From contig NZ_CP016786.1 in the NCBI RefSeq assembly GCF_002285495.1, positions 882,001 through 946,000 on the forward strand: 64,000 nt of DNA. Reading direction: 5' to 3'. Below, piece after piece: positions 8,133-16,983 of the stretch. This DNA is from Clostridium isatidis. GTDB lineage: Bacteria; Bacillota; Clostridia; Clostridiales; Clostridiaceae. Under the pieces are notes generated by a model. The model was not told the DNA's origin, did no database searches, and was given only the letters and a program-made list of their open reading frames with translations. Made by a program: the position numbers and the translations under genes. Position 1 is the first letter of the stretch; each line of letters opens with the position of its first letter.

Positions 8133-9332
8133 TTAAAAAATTTGCTTTATCTTGTATCCCATATTTAAAAATTCATCTTTAATTAATTTAATATGTTCTT
8201 CTCCATTTGTTTCAACAGTTGCTTCTAGTAGTACATTTTTAATTCTATTACCAGCTTTAAATTGGTTATGTTCCAATTGAACCACATTTGCATTCAATTC
8301 ATATAGAGCTTTAGAAATTTTATAAATTTGACCAGGGCAATTTGGTAATTCTAAGGAAAAACAGAATAGTCTTTTTCTTTTTACTAAACCATCCTTTAAT
8401 AATGAAGAAATAGTAAGCATATCAATATTACCTCCGCTAACAACGGAAACAATATTTTTATTTGTAACATTTATTTTCTTCAAGGCAGCTAAGCTGGTAG
8501 CCCCTGAAGCTTCTACAACTAGTTTTTGCTTTTCACAAAGATCTAAAAAGGACTTTGAAATTTCATTGTCAGAAACGGTTATAATATTATCAACAAAATC
8601 CTTTATAATGTTAAAAGTTTGCTTTCCTGGAGATTTAACTGCTATTCCATCTGCAATTGTATTTACCGAATTTAAAGAAGTTAGTTTTTTATTTTTAAAG
8701 CTTAATTCCATTGCATTAGCCCCTTCAGCTTGGACGCCTATTATTTGTACAGATGGATTAATTTCTTTTGCAGCAAGAGCTATGCCGCTTATTAAGCCGC
8801 CGCCTCCAATTGGGCATATTATCATATCTACATTATTAAGTTGTTCAAAAATTTCTAAAGCTATTGTACCTTGTCCATAAATAACATTTAAGTCGTTAAA
8901 AGGATGAATGAAAATAGAACCAGTTTCTTTTTCTATTTCTTTTGCTTTTAGATAAGCATCATCATAACAATCACCATAAAGGATAACATTTCCTCCATAA
9001 TTTTTTGTTGATTGAACTTTCAGGAAAGGAGTATTTTTGGGCATAACAATAGTAGACTTTACTCCTAACATATTTGAAGCGTAGGCAACTCCTTGAGCAT
9101 GATTACCAGCAGAAGAACAAACTACACCAAGTTTTCTTTCTTCTTCAGAAAGGGAGCTGATTTTATTTAGAGCACCTCTAATTTTATATGCACCAGTAAT
9201 CTGTAAATTTTCACATTTAATATAAATAGTATTTTTTGCTTCTTTGGAAAAAAAGGGGCTATATATTAATGGTGTTTTTAATATAACCTCTTTTATGTTA
9301 TTTCTTGCCTTTTGAAGATTTTTTAAATGCAT
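8133..9332 (-). CDS. ilvA: threonine ammonia-lyase (threonine dehydratase), ACT-domain form
   Basis: A 399-residue PLP enzyme that converts L-threonine to 2-oxobutanoate and ammonia. The PLP lysine is K50 in GAYKIRGA; SSAGNHAQGVA and the glycine loop CPIGGGGLISG bind the cofactor phosphate. The last ~70 residues form one ACT-like regulatory domain (ELPNCPGQIYKISKAL), as in the ~400-residue medium form used for isoleucine synthesis or for threonine catabolism. AGAGGTG 8 bases upstream supports the ATG. It is not next to ilv/leu genes, so which role dominates is open. It transcribes divergently from the SDR gene at 9481. Confidence 0.93.
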   Translation of the reverse strand: MHLKNLQKARNNIKEVILKTPLIYSPFFSKEAKNTIYIKCENLQITGAYKIRGALNKISSLSEEERKLGVVCSSAGNHAQGVAYASNMLGVKSTIVMPKNTPFLKVQSTKNYGGNVILYGDCYDDAYLKAKEIEKETGSIFIHPFNDLNVIYGQGTIALEIFEQLNNVDMIICPIGGGGLISGIALAAKEINPSVQIIGVQAEGANAMELSFKNKKLTSLNSVNTIADGIAVKSPGKQTFNIIKDFVDNIITVSDNEISKSFLDLCEKQKLVVEASGATSLAALKKINVTNKNIVSVVSGGNIDMLTISSLLKDGLVKRKRLFCFSLELPNCPGQIYKISKALYELNANVVQLEHNQFKAGNRIKNVLLEATVETNGEEHIKLIKDEFLNMGYKIKQIF

Positions 9333-9480
9333 ACGTTTACACCTCTATAAATAATCAATATAAAACCTGTAAATATTATACCATTTTAAGAAAAATATAG
9401 ATATATAAAATTTATTACATGTATATTTTGTTTTAAAGAATAGAAAATATTAATATAGTCTTTAAAAGGAGGGTTAATTA

Positions 9481-10344
9481 ATGAATGATAATTTTCCAAA
9501 AACTTTTCCTCCCCAAAAGCAAAATGTACAACCAGGTATAGAGGAAAAGATGAATCCTAAACCTATATATAAGGATGAAACAATTCTAGGAAGTAATAGG
9601 TTAAAAGGAAAGGTGGCAGTTATTACTGGTGGTGATAGTGGAATAGGAAGGGCTGTATCAGTAGCTTTTGCTCGAGAAGGGGCAAAGGTTGCTATAATTT
9701 ACTTAAATGAACATGATGATGCAAACAAAACAAAAGAGGAAATTGAGAAAATGAATGGTGAATGTTTATTAATTCCAGGTGATATAGGAGATCCTGCTTT
9801 TTGCACATCTGCCATTAGTCAGGTTATAAATAGATTTAAAGCTATAAATATTTTAGTAAACAATGCAGCTGAACAGCATGTTTGTAATTCTTTAGAGGAA
9901 ATAACTAACGAGCAGTTTGATAGAACCTTTAGAACAAATATATATGGTCCTTTTTATTTAACTAGAGAAGCATTAAAACACTTAAAGAAGGGAGATTGTA
10001 TAATTAATACAACTTCAATTACTGCTTATAAGGGAAATAAGAAATTAATAGATTATTCTATGAGTAAGGGCGCTTTAGTTAGTTTTACAAGATCTTTGGC
10101 TTTAAATTTAGTAGGAAGAGGAATTAGAGTAAATGCAGTTGCTCCGGGACCAGTTTGGAGCCCATTAATTCCTGCTTCAGATACTCCAGAGGCTGTATCT
10201 CAATTTGGAGGTCAAAATCCTAGCGGAAGAGCAGGCCAGCCTGTTGAACTAGCAGAAAGTTATGTGTTTTTGGCAAGTGATGGGGCTTCCTATATTACAG
10301 GAGAAACAATACATGTGAATGGTGGAGAAATAGCTAATTCATAA
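9481..10344 (+). CDS. SDR oxidoreductase, general-stress-protein-39/YghA type
   Basis: 287 residues, cytosolic. A ~40-residue N-terminal extension (FPKTFPPQKQNVQPGIEEKM...) precedes the NAD(P)-binding TGGDSGIGRA; then comes NNAAEQ, and the catalytic Ser/Tyr/Lys with YSMSKGA. The extended N-terminus plus TGGDSGIG is characteristic of the B. subtilis GSP39 (YdaD/YhdF) group rather than FabG. The exact substrate is unknown. AAAGGAGGG precedes the start. The terminator follows directly, so it is monocistronic. Confidence 0.88.
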   Translation: MNDNFPKTFPPQKQNVQPGIEEKMNPKPIYKDETILGSNRLKGKVAVITGGDSGIGRAVSVAFAREGAKVAIIYLNEHDDANKTKEEIEKMNGECLLIPGDIGDPAFCTSAISQVINRFKAINILVNNAAEQHVCNSLEEITNEQFDRTFRTNIYGPFYLTREALKHLKKGDCIINTTSITAYKGNKKLIDYSMSKGALVSFTRSLALNLVGRGIRVNAVAPGPVWSPLIPASDTPEAVSQFGGQNPSGRAGQPVELAESYVFLASDGASYITGETIHVNGGEIANS

Positions 10345-10384
10345 AAACATAGAGCTGCTGTTACATTTAATAATAGATATCTAT

Positions 10385-10425
10385 AAGGAACATCTTTTTA
10401 ATTTCATTAAGATGTTCCTTTTTAT
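10385..10425 (+). terminator. intrinsic terminator after the SDR gene
   Basis: A perfect 12-bp stem (10385-10396 / 10409-10420) with a 12-base loop and T-rich tail. Confidence 0.85.
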
Positions 10426-10508
10426 ATGATATTAAACTAAATCTTTATTGCGTAAAACATAATACTAAGGTACTATTATTATTGTTATAATTGATACGGA
10501 GTGATTTT

Positions 10509-11219
10509 ATGGAAGAAAGATTACAAAAATATATGGCTAGCTGCGGAGTAGCCTCTAGAAGAAAATGTGAAGAATATATTCTTGCAGGAGAAGTAAGGGT
10601 AAATGATAAAGTTGTAAAAGAATTAGGAGTAAAGGTTAATCCAGAAAAGGACAAAATATATTTTAAGGGTAAAGAAATAAAAAAAGAAAGTCAAAAAGTA
10701 TATATAATGTTAAATAAACCTGAAGGCTATATAACTTCTGTTAAAGATGAAAAAGGAAGAAAGACTGTTTTAGATATAGTGAAGGTTAAGGAAAGAATTT
10801 TTCCAATTGGAAGATTAGATTATGATAGTTCTGGTTTATTATTATTAACTAATGATGGTGAAATTTATAATAAAATCATTCATCCACGAGTAAACTTAAA
10901 TAAAAAATATATTGCTTTATGCAAAGGTATCTTTTCAGAAGAGGAATTAAAGAAATTTCAAATTGGAATTGATATAGGAGGATATATTACTGCAGAAGCT
11001 AAAATTAAGGTGTTAGAAGTTAAGAAAGATAAAAGCTTAGTAGAAATAATAATTCACGAAGGAAAGAATAGGCAGATTAGAAGAATGTGCTTAGCCTTAG
11101 GACATGAAGTTATTAAATTAAAAAGAATTTCAATTGGAGAAATAAAATTAGGAAATTTAAAAAAAGGAGAATACAGAAATTTAACTAAAAAGGAATTAGA
11201 TTATATTAATTCATTATAG
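10509..11219 (+). CDS. rluB: rRNA pseudouridine synthase, RluB/RsuA family
   Basis: 236 residues. The N-terminal S4 domain (ERLQKYMASCGVASRRKCEEYI...GEVRVN) is followed by the catalytic domain with the signature GRLDYDSSGLLLLTNDGE (catalytic Asp) and the C-terminal GKNRQIRRM block. It isomerises uridine in ribosomal RNA; RluB (23S) is the likeliest member, although RsuA-type 16S enzymes are close. I use the ATG at 10509 because GGAG (10498-10501) is 7 bases upstream; a TTG at 10491 has no site. The methyltransferase gene mnmM starts 11 bases after its stop. Confidence 0.88.
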   Translation: MEERLQKYMASCGVASRRKCEEYILAGEVRVNDKVVKELGVKVNPEKDKIYFKGKEIKKESQKVYIMLNKPEGYITSVKDEKGRKTVLDIVKVKERIFPIGRLDYDSSGLLLLTNDGEIYNKIIHPRVNLNKKYIALCKGIFSEEELKKFQIGIDIGGYITAEAKIKVLEVKKDKSLVEIIIHEGKNRQIRRMCLALGHEVIKLKRISIGEIKLGNLKKGEYRNLTKKELDYINSL

Positions 11220-11230
11220 GGAGAGGTAAT

Positions 11231-11782
11231 ATGTTTAAATACGTAGCTAGTATAAGCGATTTATCTCATTATATAATAGATAAATTTGTTATGGACAAAA
11301 ATGTTGCAATAGATGGAACCCTAGGAAATGGCAACGATACGGATTTTTTAGCAGACAAATTTGCTAAGGTCTATAGTTTTGATATACAAAAGGAAGCCTG
11401 TGAAAAATACTTATTAAAAAATTTGAAGAATGTAAAAATTATTAACGCTTCCCATCATTTATTTAATAAATATATAGAAGAAAAAGTAGATTGTATAATG
11501 TATAATTTAGGTTTTCTACCTGGAGGAGATAAAAACATCACTACAATGCATGATACATCTTTAATAAGCATTAAAAAAGGTTTAGAGTTATTAAATAATG
11601 GAGGAATTATGACAATTTGTATATATAGAGGACATAATGAAGGTAAGGTAGAGGAGTCTTGCATATTAGAATATTTAACAAAACTAGATAAAAGTAAATT
11701 TGGAGTTATGCTTCATTCTTACTTAAACAGAGATGAAAGAGCACCTATTTTAGTTGTTGTGGAGAAAAAGAAAAATTTATAA
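11231..11782 (+). CDS. mnmM: class I SAM methyltransferase, YtqB/MnmM-like
   Basis: 183 residues of a Rossmann methyltransferase with the YtqB-type glycine motif AIDGTLGNGNDTDFLA (about 27-42), an acidic strand end (YSFDIQ), and NLGFLPGGDK (about 92-101) in place of the usual NPPY. This family includes B. subtilis YtqB (MnmM), which methylates nm5s2U34 in tRNA. Its tight spacing to rluB makes an RNA-modification operon. A generic 'putative rRNA methylase' label would be the conservative alternative. Confidence 0.82.
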   Translation: MFKYVASISDLSHYIIDKFVMDKNVAIDGTLGNGNDTDFLADKFAKVYSFDIQKEACEKYLLKNLKNVKIINASHHLFNKYIEEKVDCIMYNLGFLPGGDKNITTMHDTSLISIKKGLELLNNGGIMTICIYRGHNEGKVEESCILEYLTKLDKSKFGVMLHSYLNRDERAPILVVVEKKKNL

Positions 11783-11908
11783 ATTTATATTTTGATATAC
11801 AAATTAATATTAATTATTCACAAAATGAAATTTTAATTGATGAATTATTCAAAAGATGTTAATATATATTTAAAAGATTGTTAAATTTTTCGAAAAGAAG
11901 GGATGCAG

Positions 11909-12805
11909 ATGGATAGTAATCTAAAAGATGATTCAAAGGATCTATTACGTTTAATTAAATCTAAATTTCCTAGATTAAGTAAAGGACAAAAATTGATTTC
12001 AGAATATATTTTAAATAATTATGATAAAGCCGCCTTTATGACTGCAGCGAAACTAGGTGCTGCAGTGGGAGTTTCAGAGTCAACAGTAGTTAGATTTGCT
12101 ACTGAATTAGGATTTTCTGGTTACCCAAAGCTTCAAAAAGCACTACAGGAATTAATAAAAAATAAACTTACTACAGTGCAAAGGTTAGAATTGTCTGAAG
12201 AATACTCAGATGTTGGCTATGCTTTAAAGGCTGTACTTAAGGCAGATATTGAAAATATAAGATCAACTCTTGAAAAAATTAATTACAATACTTTTGAAGA
12301 AGTAGTAAATAAAATATTTGAAGCTAAAAGAATATATATATTAGGTTTAAGAAGTTCAACAGCATTAGCTGAATTTTTAGGCTTTTATTTGAATATTATT
12401 TTACAAAATGTTAAGACTGTAAGTTATGGAATTTCAGATATATTTGAGCAAATGATAAATGTTGGGGAAGGAGATTTAGTAATTGGAATTGGTTTTCCAC
12501 GATATGCTTCAAGAACAATAGATGCCTTATCTTTTACAAAAGATAGAGGAGCTGTAGTAGTAGCCATTACTGATAGTCTTTTATCTCCACTTGCTTCAAA
12601 GGCTGATTATACATTAATTGCACAAAGCAATATGGCTTCCTTTGTTGATTCACTAGTTGCTCCTTTATCTGTAATTAATGCACTAATAATTTCAGTTGGA
12701 ATGAGAGAGAAAAACAATATTACAAATGTATTTAATAATCTAGAGGAGATTTGGACAAATTATAATGTATATTCATATAATAATAGAAATGTTTCGGATG
12801 ACTAA
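11909..12805 (+). CDS. MurR/RpiR family transcriptional regulator
   Basis: About 298 residues. The N-terminal HTH_6 domain has the usual SKGQKLISEYILNNYDKAAFMTAAKLGAAVGVSESTVVRFATELGFSGYPKLQ pattern, followed by a sugar-phosphate-binding SIS domain (YILGLRSSTALAEF...GDLVIGIGFPRYASRT). Such proteins respond to phosphosugars such as N-acetylmuramate-6-P or ribose-5-P. No sugar-catabolic gene is adjacent, so the regulon is unknown. The ATG at 11909 lies 6 bases after AAGGG; the ATG at 11903 would overlap that site. It ends at a terminator. Confidence 0.9.
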   Translation: MDSNLKDDSKDLLRLIKSKFPRLSKGQKLISEYILNNYDKAAFMTAAKLGAAVGVSESTVVRFATELGFSGYPKLQKALQELIKNKLTTVQRLELSEEYSDVGYALKAVLKADIENIRSTLEKINYNTFEEVVNKIFEAKRIYILGLRSSTALAEFLGFYLNIILQNVKTVSYGISDIFEQMINVGEGDLVIGIGFPRYASRTIDALSFTKDRGAVVVAITDSLLSPLASKADYTLIAQSNMASFVDSLVAPLSVINALIISVGMREKNNITNVFNNLEEIWTNYNVYSYNNRNVSDD

Positions 12806-12807
12806 AT

Positions 12808-12840
12808 GTTAGTTTGGAGTTAGTAGTTTGGAACTAGGAG
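12808..12840 (+). repeat. 14-bp tandem repeat with GGAG core (copy 1)
   Basis: Two imperfect copies of unit AGTTTGGAGTTAGT lie just after the RpiR stop. Bases 12811-12832 are identical to 17907-17928 before the M32 peptidase gene. The terminator stem starts inside its right end. Confidence 0.7.
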
Positions 12841-12880
12841 TGTTGAGTATAACTTTATACTTAGCACTTTTTCTGTTTTT
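12839..12880 (+). terminator. intrinsic terminator after the RpiR regulator
   Basis: A 13-bp stem (12839-12851 / 12856-12868, two G-U pairs) followed by TTTTCTGTTTTT. Confidence 0.8.
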
Positions 12881-12940
12881 CTGAAGTGTAAAAATATAAA
12901 TGCTATTTTATTAAATATATAGCCAAAACAGGAGGATAAA

Positions 12941-14164
12941 ATGAAGAAAGTAATAGTTATAGGAGCTGGACCGGCAGGCATGATGGCAGCAATATCTGCT
13001 GCAAAAAATAATAATGAGGTAATATTATTAGAAAGAAATGAAAAGGTAGGTAAAAAGCTTTTTATTACTGGGAAAGGAAGATGTAATGTTACAAATTCTA
13101 AAGATATTTCTGAATTCTTTGATTATATTATTGGAAATCCTCATTTTCTTTATAGTGCATTATATAGTTTTACAAATGAAGATACCATTGATTTCTTTGA
13201 AAAGCAAGGAATAAGATTAAAATCCGAAAGGGGAGGAAGAGTATTTCCTCAATCAGATAAATCATCAGATATTATAAAAGGTCTTATGAATGGTCTTCAA
13301 AGGCATAATGTTGATATTAAGTTAAATAGTAAAGTTACTGATATAATACTTGAGGGAAACAAAATTACAGCTGTTAAGATAAATAATAATCTGCTTTTAA
13401 AGGGGGATCATTTTATTATTTGCACAGGTGGAGTTTCTTATCCTTTAACTGGTTCTACAGGAGATGGAATAAAATTTTCAAAAAAATTAGGCCATAGTAT
13501 TATAGAGTTAAAACCTTCATTAGTACCTATAGAATTTGAGGATACTGTAGAAAAAGAATTAGTAGGTTTAAATTTAAGGAATATTGAGCTTAGTGTTTAT
13601 AAAGAAGAGAGCAAAAAGCCTTTGTTTAAGGAATTGGGCGAAATAGCATTCACTAAATATGGTATTTCTGGTCCTTTAGCTTTAAAAGCTTCAAGATATA
13701 TTGATAATGAAAATGACTATAATGTATGCATAGATTTAAAGCCAGCATTAAAAGAAGATGAACTTGATAAAAGACTACAAAAAGATTTTAAAAAGTATAT
13801 AAATAAAGAGTTTAAAAATTCTTTAGATGACTTATTGCCAAAAAGAATAATAAATTTTGTAATCTCATTATCAAATATAAAAGGAGATAAAAAAGTAAAT
13901 GAAATTACAAGAGAGGAACGTAAAAATTTAGTTAAGTCATTAAAAAAAATAAACTTTCGGGTTAAAGGTTTAAGACCAATTGAAGAAGCAATTGTAACTT
14001 CAGGAGGAGTAAATACTTTAGAAATTGATCCATCTACAATGAAATCAAAGCTAATAAGTAATTTATCCTTTGCAGGGGAAGTAATTGATGTGGATGCCTT
14101 TACTGGAGGTTATAATGTACAAATTGCTCTTTCCACAGGTTACTTAGCAGGAACTAATATTTAA
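12941..14164 (+). CDS. NAD(P)/FAD-dependent oxidoreductase, HI0933/YhiN (BaiN-like) family
   Basis: 407 residues. The N-terminal Rossmann motif VIGAGPAGMMAAISAAK (5-21) is followed by GKKLFITGKGRCNVTNSK, a hallmark of the HI0933 family, FICTGGVSYPLTGSTGDG in the middle, and the C-terminal FAGEVIDVDAFTGGYNVQIALSTG that closes over FAD. The family includes BaiN, implicated in bile-acid dehydroxylation, but most members have no known substrate. AGGAGG supports the ATG. It is followed closely by cmk and possibly read into it. Confidence 0.9.
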   Translation: MKKVIVIGAGPAGMMAAISAAKNNNEVILLERNEKVGKKLFITGKGRCNVTNSKDISEFFDYIIGNPHFLYSALYSFTNEDTIDFFEKQGIRLKSERGGRVFPQSDKSSDIIKGLMNGLQRHNVDIKLNSKVTDIILEGNKITAVKINNNLLLKGDHFIICTGGVSYPLTGSTGDGIKFSKKLGHSIIELKPSLVPIEFEDTVEKELVGLNLRNIELSVYKEESKKPLFKELGEIAFTKYGISGPLALKASRYIDNENDYNVCIDLKPALKEDELDKRLQKDFKKYINKEFKNSLDDLLPKRIINFVISLSNIKGDKKVNEITREERKNLVKSLKKINFRVKGLRPIEEAIVTSGGVNTLEIDPSTMKSKLISNLSFAGEVIDVDAFTGGYNVQIALSTGYLAGTNI

Positions 14165-14249
14165 AATAACTTGTTAAAATTATATAAAAATAATATAATT
14201 TAATAGAAAATGTTTTTTGTTTTCTAATTTTGAAAGGTGGAATATAATT

Positions 14250-14903
14250 TTGAGAATATCAGTTGCCATAGATGGACCAGCAGGTGCAGGAAAAAGCACT
14301 ATTGCAAAACTAGTTGCAAAAAGATTTAATTTAATGTATATAAACACTGGTTCTATGTATAGAGCCGTAGCTTTAGCAGCAAAAGAAAATAATATAGACG
14401 AAAATAAAATAGAAGACTTGTGCAAACTAATAGACACCATGGATATGGAGTTTAGAGATGACGATTTATTTTTAAATGGGGAGAACATTCAAGATAAGAT
14501 AACAATGCCAGAAATTAGTGTAATTGTATCTAAGTATGCAGCAATAAAAGAGGTTAGAGAAAAACTTGTAAAGCTGCAAAGAGAAATGTCAAGGAAATTT
14601 GATGTCATCATGGATGGAAGAGATATTGGTACAGTAGTCCTTAAAGATTCAAAATTTAAATTTTTCCTTACTGCAACAGCAGAAGCTAGAGCAGAAAGAA
14701 GATATAAAGAATTAAAGATGAGAGGATTAGATGTAGACTACGATACAATTCTGGAAGATATAATTAAAAGAGATTATTACGATAGTCATAGGGAAGTAGA
14801 TCCATTAAGAAAAGCAGAAGATGCAATAGAAATAGATTCAACCAATCTATCAATTTTTGAAGTAACAGAAAAAATATCTTCTATTATAGAAAAAAATCTT
14901 TAA
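14250..14903 (+). CDS. cmk: (d)CMP kinase
   Basis: A 217-residue nucleoside monophosphate kinase that phosphorylates CMP/dCMP with ATP. The P-loop DGPAGAGKST sits at residues 8-17; MYINTGSMYRA binds CMP; MDGRDIGTVV and the lid region RAERRYKEL follow. I place the start at the TTG at 14250 (then RISVAIDG), 9 bases after AAAGGTGG (14233-14240), because the longer frame from 14217 adds residues not seen in the family. The order cmk-ispH-rpsA is standard in clostridia. Confidence 0.93.
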   Translation: MRISVAIDGPAGAGKSTIAKLVAKRFNLMYINTGSMYRAVALAAKENNIDENKIEDLCKLIDTMDMEFRDDDLFLNGENIQDKITMPEISVIVSKYAAIKEVREKLVKLQREMSRKFDVIMDGRDIGTVVLKDSKFKFFLTATAEARAERRYKELKMRGLDVDYDTILEDIIKRDYYDSHREVDPLRKAEDAIEIDSTNLSIFEVTEKISSIIEKNL

Positions 14904-14962
14904 TTTATTATTAAGGGGATAAAAAAATAAATTTAAAATATAAATATATAGGAGAAATTTTT

Positions 14963-15811
14963 ATGAGTAAAGTATTATTAGCAGAAAATGCAGGCTTTTG
15001 CTTTGGAGTACAGAGAGCTGTAGAAGAAGCTATAAAGATTCAAAAGCAGTATAATAAAAAAATCTATACATTAGGTCCTTTAATACATAATAATGATGTT
15101 GTTAATTATTTAGAAGAAAATAATATATTTGCTATAGATTATAATGAAATAGATCAGTTAGAACAAGATGATGTTATAGTTATAAGATCACATGGTGTAA
15201 CTAAGAAAGTTATTGAAGATTTGGAAAATAGAGGATTAATTGTTGTCAATGCTACATGCCCATATGTAACAAATATTCAAAAGAAGGTAAATAAATTTTC
15301 TGAAAAGGGTTATAATATAGTTATTTTAGGAGATAAAAAACATCCCGAAGTAATTGGAATTAACGGATGGTGTAATGATAGTGCTATAATAACTAAAGAT
15401 GGTAGTTTTGATGAGAAATTACCTAATAAAATTTGTGTTGTGTCACAAACAACAGAAAAACAAGAAAATTGGAAAAATACAGTAACAAACCTATCCTTAA
15501 AATCAAAGGAAGTATTAGCTTTTAATACTATTTGTCAGGCAACAGAAGTAAGACAAAAAAGCGCTGATAATTTATCAAAAATTGTTGATACTATGATTGT
15601 AATCGGTGGTAGAAATAGTTCAAATACAACTAAGTTATATGAAATAGCTAAGAAAAATTGCAGTAATACAATACATATAGAAAATGCTAAGGAGCTTACT
15701 AAAGAATTTATTGAATCCAATAAAGGTAAAAAAGTTGGGATAACTGCTGGTGCATCTACTCCTGACTGGATTATAAAAGAAGTCATTGATATTATGGAGG
15801 GAAATAATTAA
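14963..15811 (+). CDS. ispH: 4-hydroxy-3-methylbut-2-enyl diphosphate reductase
   Basis: A 282-residue [4Fe-4S] enzyme for the last step of the MEP isoprenoid pathway. The three cluster cysteines are in GFCFGVQRA (C13), NATCPYV and NTICQATEVRQ; the substrate residues in LIHNNDVV, KKHPEVIG (catalytic Glu) and SQTTEK are also present. AGGAG precedes the ATG. Its stop overlaps the start of rpsA by one base (TAATG). In many clostridia these two genes are fused into one polypeptide; here they are separate, in different frames. Confidence 0.96.
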   Translation: MSKVLLAENAGFCFGVQRAVEEAIKIQKQYNKKIYTLGPLIHNNDVVNYLEENNIFAIDYNEIDQLEQDDVIVIRSHGVTKKVIEDLENRGLIVVNATCPYVTNIQKKVNKFSEKGYNIVILGDKKHPEVIGINGWCNDSAIITKDGSFDEKLPNKICVVSQTTEKQENWKNTVTNLSLKSKEVLAFNTICQATEVRQKSADNLSKIVDTMIVIGGRNSSNTTKLYEIAKKNCSNTIHIENAKELTKEFIESNKGKKVGITAGASTPDWIIKEVIDIMEGNN

Positions 15812-16869
15812 TGGAAGATCAATTAAAATTAATGGAAGAGATGGATAGAAAATTTAAAATTGGGGATGAAGTTAAGGGGGAAATTTTATCAATCAACAGA
15901 GATGAAGTTATAGTATCACTAATTGGATATAAAGTTGATGGAATAATACCTTTAAAAGAACTAACAATTGAAGAAAATTTAGAAAATTATATTTCTACAA
16001 TCAAAGTTGGAGATGAAATTGAAGCAAGGGTCATTAAATTAAAAAATGAAGATGGAAATGTTGTTCTTTCAAGATTAGAATATGAAAAGAAAGAAGCACT
16101 AAATGAACTTGAAAAATTATATAACAATAAAGAAAGCTTTAACCTAAAAATTAAAGAAGCTAAGGAAAAGGGATTAACAGGTTATTATAAGGGAGTAAGA
16201 GTATTTGTACCTCTATCACAAGTTGATATTAGATTTGCTAAAGATAGAAGTGATTTAGTTGGTACAGAATTAGAAGTAAGATTAATAGATTTCTCCTTTG
16301 AAAATCCATCAAAAATTGTTGCTTCAAGAAGAGTTATTTTAGAAGAAAGACAAAAAGAAATTGAAGATAAAGCATGGAGTTCTATAAAAGAAGGCGATGT
16401 AGTAAAGGCAGAAATTAAAAGATTTACTGATTTCGGTGCTTTTGCAGATGTAAATGGAATTGATGGTTTAATTCATCTATCTCAAATATCATGGAGCCAT
16501 GTTAAATCAGCTGAAAGCGTATTAAAGAAAGGTCAAATAGTTGATGCTAAGGTAATAAGCGCTGACAGGGAAGCTAATAGACTATCTTTGAGTATTAAGG
16601 CATTAACAGAAGAACCATGGAGCAGAGTAGAAGAAAAATATCCAGAAGGTTCAGTTGTTCTTGGAAAAGTAGTTAGAATGACAGACTTTGGAGCTTTTGT
16701 AGAATTAGAACCAGGAGTAGATGGCTTAGTTCATATATCAAAAATCTCTCATGATAGAATCAATACACCATCAGATGCTTTAAGCATAGGGGAAGAAGTA
16801 AAGGCCTTAATTTTATCAGTAGATTCAGAAAACAAGAAGATTGCTCTTAGCATCAAAGATGCTGAGTAG
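15811..16869 (+). CDS. rpsA: 30S ribosomal protein S1 homolog
   Basis: 352 residues with four S1 RNA-binding repeats, roughly 15-85, 100-170, 185-255 and 270-342; repeats 3 and 4 are the best conserved (FTDFGAFADVNGIDGLIHLSQISW and MTDFGAFVELEPGVDGLVHISKIS). This is the short four-repeat Firmicute form, shorter than the six-repeat E. coli S1. The ribosome binding site GAGGG lies inside the end of ispH and translation is probably coupled. A hairpin terminator ends the cmk-ispH-rpsA unit. Confidence 0.93.
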   Translation: MEDQLKLMEEMDRKFKIGDEVKGEILSINRDEVIVSLIGYKVDGIIPLKELTIEENLENYISTIKVGDEIEARVIKLKNEDGNVVLSRLEYEKKEALNELEKLYNNKESFNLKIKEAKEKGLTGYYKGVRVFVPLSQVDIRFAKDRSDLVGTELEVRLIDFSFENPSKIVASRRVILEERQKEIEDKAWSSIKEGDVVKAEIKRFTDFGAFADVNGIDGLIHLSQISWSHVKSAESVLKKGQIVDAKVISADREANRLSLSIKALTEEPWSRVEEKYPEGSVVLGKVVRMTDFGAFVELEPGVDGLVHISKISHDRINTPSDALSIGEEVKALILSVDSENKKIALSIKDAE

Positions 16870-16883
16870 TAATAATGAAATTA

Positions 16884-16920
16884 GAACACGCATATTATTA
16901 TATGTGTGTTCTTTTATAAT
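16884..16920 (+). terminator. intrinsic terminator after rpsA
   Basis: A 12-bp stem (16884-16895 / 16900-16911, one G-U) followed by TTTTATAAT. Confidence 0.85.
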
Positions 16921-16983
16921 ATAATGTAATTTGCAGAATATTAGTAAAGGTACCGTATTTTTTCAACGCTAGAGGGGTATGAG

